The notes beneath the pieces are model-generated. The model saw only the letters and a program-made list of their open reading frames with translations, did not search any database and had not been told where the DNA came from. A stretch of DNA of 64,000 nucleotides from contig BCHU01000003.1 in NCBI GenBank assembly GCA_001599715.1, positions 930,001 to 994,000 of the forward strand, given 5' to 3'. Below are positions 58,899 through 64,000 of this stretch, in pieces (the stretch's first letter is position 1; each line of letters starts with the position of its first letter). The DNA comes from Phaeotremella fagi. Lineage: Eukaryota > Basidiomycota > Tremellomycetes > Tremellales > Phaeotremellaceae. A program made the position numbers and the translations under genes.

Positions 58899-59786
58899 GA
58901 AAAGAGCTCTTTTGGGGGGGGAAATGCGAAGGCATTGAATTTCTGAGTTAGTAGTGTCCTACCCTTGTTTCCCGTTTCAGTAGTTTCATAGTTTATAGGT
59001 TGAGTTTGTAGTCAGTTTAGTTACGATGAATTTTATGAGGAGTTGAAGAGCAATTAAATATAGCAATTTCATCATTTGTCAGAATACATACCATGACCTA
59101 GTCTTTGTGCGCCGGTTTAGGGTCTCGGGTTATTTTGGGCTGTGTTTGCCAAGGAGTTTTGCAAAACCATCCGTTTGTTGGACGCTGACATGTACTGTAT
59201 AAACAACTTTGCTGTCTCTTCTTTTTGATTTTCTCCGTTTCAACTTCCCGTGCTATTTTTCTTATTATAAGTCATATTACTTCTTACCACACTGGTCTTC
59301 CATTAGCTGCACCGTCCCCAAAGTGGCGCCTCTCTGTTTGTCATCGCTCATTATCTCTTGTTATCTCTTCGTTGTCTCCGTTCCTTGGACCCTGTCTTTG
59401 TTCTCCTACTCAGGTAATTTGTAGGCATCTCCGACTGGTTTGGCAAGGTCTTTGACAAAAAATCTACCTTTGTTGAATTGCTCCACAGCGAAGGCGCATG
59501 ACCCTCCTAACGTGTCTGCCAATCTGCAATTGTGCGTCATAAAACTACCTTTGTCGATCACTCCAACTTTCAAGTCATTGGCTTTCAAAACATGTCTTCA
59601 ATCTGAAATTGTGCGTCATAAACCTACCTTTGATAATTTGCTCCACCGTGAAGGCCACTGGCCTACAAATAACTCGAATTGTTGTAAATTTGTATCTCTC
59701 TTCTTCACTGGAGTTTCTACTTTAGATTCACATATCATCTTTTATTTTCCACCAACTTGGTACATTTCATAAATCTGTTCAGCATC
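58899..59786. promoter_or_regulatory. Intergenic region between family B members 1 and 2
   Basis: About 890 bp, with the member 1 3' UTR (58899-59080, matching the member 2 3' UTR), TACTGTA at 59193 and the member 2 repeat array. A CT-rich leader precedes the ATG at 59787. No other gene is supported. Confidence 0.55.
59461..59665. repeat. Upstream tandem repeats of family B member 2 (unit ~80 bp)
   Basis: Three degenerate units starting near 59465, 59547 and 59624, each with ACCTTTGTYGA or ACCTTTGATAA, then CTCCA, and two with TTGTGCGTCATAAA. The last unit ends with GTGAAGGCCACTGGCC, then ACAAATAACTCGAA, which is also the sequence just after the member 1 array. This shows a shared origin of the two upstream regions. 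Confidence 0.8.
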
Positions 59787-60396
59787 ATGGCTTCTCAATC
59801 TAACACATCAATCTCTACTGGTATCCCTCGGTGGACATTTGTCTCCTTTGATGATACCCGAGAAGATTGCTGTAGACTCAACATCAACGAATGGCTAGCC
59901 AAGGAGGAGGCTCAAAAAGCTCTTGCTCCATGGTTCATCGACTCGAAGAAGCTTGTCTCAGAGGAAGGCGAGTTGAGCGAAGCAGGTAAGACAAAGATCA
60001 AAACAATTGCTACCATCAATGAAGAGACCACAGACTCTTGGGTAAGGCTCCCTTAACTTTGAGCTTGAAATCAAAGCTGACACCTGATAATAGCGACAAG
60101 TAATTCAAAGCTATGCTACAGGAGCCAATGGCTGTGGTGATCATGAGCTTCCACTCACTCTCGCCTTTATAAACACCCTCTCCAAGAACATCAAAACCTC
60201 CATTGATATGTACGACATCAGAAGTGCAATCAGTCGCATCGAACAAATGTCCCAGATTTACTTTCTCACAGGTAAAAGGGTTTTGGATGGAGGCAAAACG
60301 GATGAGAAGTCGATGAATAGCTACGAGAATAAGGAGGGAAAACTGATTTACACGCTCATGGATCACGGACGTGAACTCCTGTGCCTCACTGAATGA
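59787..60396 (+). CDS. Tandem family B member 2, unknown function
   Basis: Two exons: 59787-60041 and 60094-60396, 185 residues. ATG 59787 aligns with the other starts. Family blocks: STGIPRWTFVSFD, INEWLAKEEAQKALAPWF, EGELSEAGKTKIKTIAT, SYATGANGCGDHELPLTLAF. It has a low-similarity C-terminus ending HGRELLCLTE. Exon 1 is close to that of member 1, so the duplication that made this pair looks recent by noncoding similarity, yet the C-terminus is strongly diverged. Function unknown. Confidence 0.75.
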
Positions 60397-61010
60397 GAAG
60401 AGAACTCTTTTGGGGGATGTGAAGGCTTTGAATTTCTGACTTAGTAGGATCCTACCCTTGTTCCCGGTTTCCGTCTCAGTAGTTTTGTAAATACGTTTAT
60501 AGGTTCAGTTTGTAGTCAGTTTAGTTAGGATGAATTTTATGAGGAGTTGAAGAGCAATTATATTTGAAGCTTCATCACCTTTGGTATTCAGCTTCCCATA
60601 ACTTTGAGTATTCCTGCAGACAACTAGTGTCGTAACTCTGGTAGCTTGGGAATCTCTGTTGCACCTTCTCGTAAATTGATTTTACTACTGTGCGCATCCT
60701 AAATTTCATTTTGTATACTGTACTCAGAGCCCACGCACAAAAGACGTCATGCTCGGAGGCAAGTTGTACTCAAGTGTGCTCAACAAATCAAATTCACAGT
60801 ACAGTACGTCACAGCTCACCTTTGTTCCCCTTTGTTCAGTGCTCCACGGAGAAAGAATTGAGTGTTACAAGTGGTCTTCCAAGTCAAAGATAAAGAAATA
60901 TACACTTTACCCTCTTTCTTCGACTTTCTTTCCTTCTCATATCAAATCGTACTTGACTATTTTCTTTTAACCTTTTTTAGTCGATTGATTACACTGTATA
61001 CCACTCTATC
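60397..61010. promoter_or_regulatory. Intergenic region between family B members 2 and 3
   Basis: The first 170 bases match the 3' UTR of member 1 (CTACCCTTGTT, AGTCAGTTTAGTTA, ATGAATTTTATGAGGAGTTG). TACTGTA/TACAGTA at 60716 and 60800. A single block CACCTTTGTTCCCCTTTGTT lies at about 60818. No gene is supported. Confidence 0.55.
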
Positions 61011-61631
61011 ATGTCCACACAATATAGTACTCCCACACCTACTGGTATCCCTCAGTGGACCTGTATATCGAAGCAAGCAACCTCGAAAGGTTTATTGTCT
61101 GTAGACGATTGGTTGCAGACAGAAGAAGCTCAAACCGTCCTTGCTCATTGGGTCGTTGATCCCAAAGAGTTTGCGTCAGGTAATGGTGTTCTCACAGAGG
61201 AGGGTAAAAACAAACTTCGTTCATTCGCCACTATGCTTCCCGGCACTTGGGTGAGTTTTATCTATTAAAATACTTTAAAGGATACTTTCAAGTTCTGAAG
61301 CTAATTCATACAGGGATCAATCGTTCAAAGTTATGCTACCGGTAATGGCGATTGTAATCACGAGCTTCCACTTATTCAAGGGTTCTTAACTGTACTAGGA
61401 ACAAAGTACCAAACACTCTTTTCTTTCAACCCCGAAAAGCTTGAAACTGCAGTCAATGGGATCGAATATGTAATGGCAGACTTCAATGGGAGAGGTCGTA
61501 GGATTACGGAAGCTACGATGATTGGAGATTCGTACGGAATGGATACTGATGTTTGGTATTACGTGGGGTCGAGCGAGGCATTGATCGAACAACTGTCTCG
61601 ACACGCGTACGTTTTTTCTTTTTTGAAGTGA
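61011..61631 (+). CDS. Tandem family B member 3, unknown function
   Basis: Two exons: 61011-61250 and 61314-61631, 185 residues. Family blocks: TPTPTGIPQWTCIS, VDDWLQTEEAQTVLAHWVVD, GVLTEEGKNKLRSFAT, and after the intron SYATGNGDCNHELPLIQGFL. The C-terminus (to HAYVFSFLK) resembles no other member closely. More diverged from members 1 and 2 than they are from each other. Confidence 0.75.
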
Positions 61632-62051
61632 GGGTTCTCTTTTGTAGATCGTTTTGGTTCTGTATGTAGGAAGTTTAGTTGATGTAAAGAGAAAATGCGG
61701 CGATTCATTTTCAAACAATTCATCGACTTGATGATTTCTTTCTAAGCCACTTCGGCTCCGCTTATTTTCAAAATACCAATACCATACAGGCTGTTACGCT
61801 AATAAAACACGGACAAAGGACATTTCAACTTCATACTCACAATTCACGAAACGTGTTTGGACAGTTTGTTGGCGGAGATACAAAATCTATCTCTACCTTT
61901 GTTAAAGGTCTTCGATTCCATCCCTAGTTCCTCCGAGTTGTTCAGTCGAATGGAGGAAAGATAAATACTGGTACGATAAGTTTATCTTTTGCCACTCATC
62001 TTCTCTCTTCCATTGCCACATTCAATACAGCAACATATAATACACAATCCA
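61632..62051. promoter_or_regulatory. Intergenic region between family B members 3 and 4
   Basis: About 420 bp; a single core block (CTACCTTTGTTAAAGG) at about 61891. No gene is supported. Confidence 0.5.
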
Positions 62052-62660
62052 ATGCCTTGTTCATGTTACCAAACTACTCCTACCGGGATTCCCAAATGGA
62101 CCTACATCTCCGATGACTCACCCACCAACGAAGCCTCATGTACACTGTCAGTTGATGATTGGTTGAAAACAGAAGAATCTCAATCCATCCTTTCGTCTTG
62201 GTTCGTTGATCTCCAAAAGCTCGCCAACGGTGAAGGTGAATTGACCGAGGAGGGTAAACAGAAAGTCGAGGATTTAGCGACTACTGCCACAGGTGCTTGG
62301 GTGAGTTATGATAGAGCTGATACTACAAGTTGTTGACCTGCCTTGCTTCAGTCCAGAATGATACAAAATTATGCTGCCACAGGTGGTAGCGCCAACCACG
62401 AGTTTCCACTCACTGTCGCGTTCCTAACTCTACTCACAGAAAGAACCAAACTCATCGGGGATGATGTACGTGATAATTATGCGGTATCAATTCATACGGT
62501 AGAAGAGTTCCTTAAATATGGTCGGGGAATGGTGTACCGCCTCAAATGCGCGGGGAAGCAAAACGCTTCGGTTTACACTAGAAACTTGGAGGATTATATG
62601 GATCGGTTGAGTTTTAATTTACAATATCAAGCGATGTTAATCTTATCCGAGGTTTTGTAA
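62052..62660 (+). CDS. Tandem family B member 4, unknown function
   Basis: Two exons: 62052-62300 and 62352-62660, 185 residues. Family blocks: TTPTGIPKWTYISDD, VDDWLKTEESQSILSSWFVD, EGELTEEGKQKVEDLAT and, after the intron, AATGGSANHEFPLTVAFL. The C-terminus has an Asn/Tyr/Arg-rich helical look (RNLEDYMDRLSFNLQYQ). An N-terminal cysteine pair (MPCSCY) is special to this copy. It converges on the aldo/keto reductase. Confidence 0.75.
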
Positions 62661-62863
62661 GAAGGCGAAGTTATGGCACTCCTCAGATGTTTCTTTGCTC
62701 CCGTGCTAGTAGCTTAATAAGTAGTTTCACATTGTAGAATATATGCTTGAATTCATGAAATCACTTTTCCGATTACTTGAAATATACCGACAACGAGAGC
62801 CAGAATACTTGAATTCTGCAGATAAACGGAACAACGGAGCTGAAGAAGATTCAAAACTGATGT

Positions 62864-64000
62864 CTACAACGATGTTGATGACGCAACAACATCAAGGGAT
62901 TTTGGAGCAAGAACGAATTGAACCTCGGACATCTAAGGAGTTAGCGGGGATTTCGAGTGATGACTTACCATAGCGAACAAGCTAGCTTGTCTTCCGTCCT
63001 TGGTCGTAGCTGGGTCAACCCCAAACACATCCATAGGGAAAGGCGGAGTGAACGGTTTAACACCTTCAATCTCATCAATCTGTTCAGCAGTGAGAGAGAT
63101 TTTAAGAGCCTATCAAAGCCATTGTCAGCCACCGGATCCTAATCGTTAAAAACCATACCTCAATATTAGCCTTCAAGTTCTCAATACTAGTCCCCCCAAC
63201 CAAAGGGAAGATGTATGGAGCCTTGGATAAAGCCCAAGCTTGCGCCACACCAGCAGGCGAAGTCTTTCCACCGATCTTTTCTAAGACTTTCGAAATGGAT
63301 CGTTCGGTTTCTGTGGGTACCATGCCGAATCTGAATTTCCCGTTTTGTTCTGCTTCAGAGAATTGAGCTTCGGTCTTGAATTTACCGGAACCTGCTACGC
63401 CGTAGGGAGCTACATTTGATGGGGTTTAGTCTTGAATTTAAGGGTGGGGAGGGAGAGTACTGACTTAAGGCCATACCCTCTGCTCGTAGCATTGGGAGAA
63501 TCTCTCCTTCTAGATCACGTTTAATGAGTGACCATTGACCTTGACTTTTGAGGTTGAGATGTGGAGTTTAGCTTTTATGGGTTTGCAATGAATGAAAAGG
63601 GGACCTACTAAATCGAAAATGGAGTTAATCCTTTTTGACGAGCGTATTCATTGGCTTTAGATACTATCCAAGCTAAAATGAATCCGTCATGTGTCAACAC
63701 TGGCGCTTGCTTTGTGCCAAAATTGTACTTACCTGGAGTATCTGAGATACCGAGATAGAAAACTTTTCTACTTGTGATTAGGTTATGAAGAGCTTGCATG
63801 AGCTCGGGGATCGAGGTTGTATAATCCCAAAAGTGGACATAGAAAATATCTATATGGCTTGATCAGCTCCTATTTTCGTTCATTTGTTGTGGGACTACTC
63901 ACCGATATAACTCGTCTTAAGTCTGTTCAAAGAACTCTCAAAACTGGTGTACAACGATTTAGAATTATTTCCCTGCCAATTGAGTTGACCTCTTTGATAA
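62864..64000 (-). CDS. Aryl-alcohol-dehydrogenase-type aldo/keto reductase (partial, N-terminus outside window)
   Basis: NADPH-dependent aldehyde/ketone reductase of the AAD group. Visible part: [113 protein letters not shown] and [18 protein letters not shown]. The NADPH-contact residues are in the second half. The final intron (62933-62968) is 36 nt with a CTAAC branch site and gives [20 protein letters not shown] to the stop at 62864; if it were not spliced the protein would end [10 protein letters not shown]. The catalytic Asp/Tyr/Lys lie upstream, outside the window. Confidence 0.88.

Noticed and set aside
62743..62973. Plus-strand frame MLEFMKSLFRLLEIYRQ after family B member 4
   Set aside because: It is antisense to the last exons of the aldo/keto reductase, whose 36-nt intron and final exon explain the region; the frame has no family block.
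1..64000. tRNA or rRNA genes
   Set aside because: Visual scan for T-loop and A/B-box patterns in the intergenic regions found no convincing candidate; a tRNAscan run would settle this.

Overview
This window is nuclear DNA of an intron-rich basidiomycete yeast, most likely a Tremellomycete (Cryptococcus/Kwoniella-like). That placement is inference: genes sit tightly on both strands, almost every gene is cut by tiny introns (36 to about 80 nt, GTNNGT start, CTAAC/CTGAC-type branch sites), and the housekeeping proteins read as ordinary fungal orthologues. No rRNA, tRNA, CRISPR array or intact transposon was seen.

Layout. 0-9.3 kb: the 3' end of a low-complexity gene, a GIN4/HSL1-type septin-ring kinase with its KA1 domain (minus), and a large PH-domain protein (plus). 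9.6-12.7 kb: an MCT-like MFS transporter and RPB11. 13-18.9 kb: an accessory island of five unrecognised genes, three of them a tandem paralogous family (family A, minus strand), followed by a two-copy 169-bp tandem repeat. 19-32 kb: protein-L-isoaspartate methyltransferase and TRAPPC11 converging 77 bp apart, then a giant IQGAP (IQG1) with about 13 IQ-like motifs. 32-40 kb: a PQ-loop membrane protein, a LEU5-type mitochondrial CoA carrier, proteasome subunit RPN7, a PhoD-like protein that seems to have lost its catalytic residues, and mitochondrial ribosomal uS14m. 40-50 kb: an auxin-efflux-type carrier, OGG1, SDS23 and a disordered protein. 50-57 kb: a SUR7/PalI-like protein, a MINDY deubiquitinase with a CaaX end, the mitochondrial phosphate carrier MIR1 and a secreted lactonase-fold protein. 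57-62.9 kb: a second accessory island of four tandem same-strand paralogues (family B), each with one intron at the same codon and related upstream repeats. The window ends in the 3' part of an aryl-alcohol-dehydrogenase-type aldo/keto reductase.

The conserved genes are not one pathway, although a cell-division/morphogenesis set is present (GIN4-like kinase, IQG1, SDS23, PH protein). The candidate novel biology is in the two islands. Family B stands out: introns, 3' UTRs and upstream motifs are kept between copies while the C-terminal halves of the proteins have diverged strongly. Exon boundaries were worked out by eye from splice signals and family alignment, and gene spans are given from start codon to stop codon including introns.
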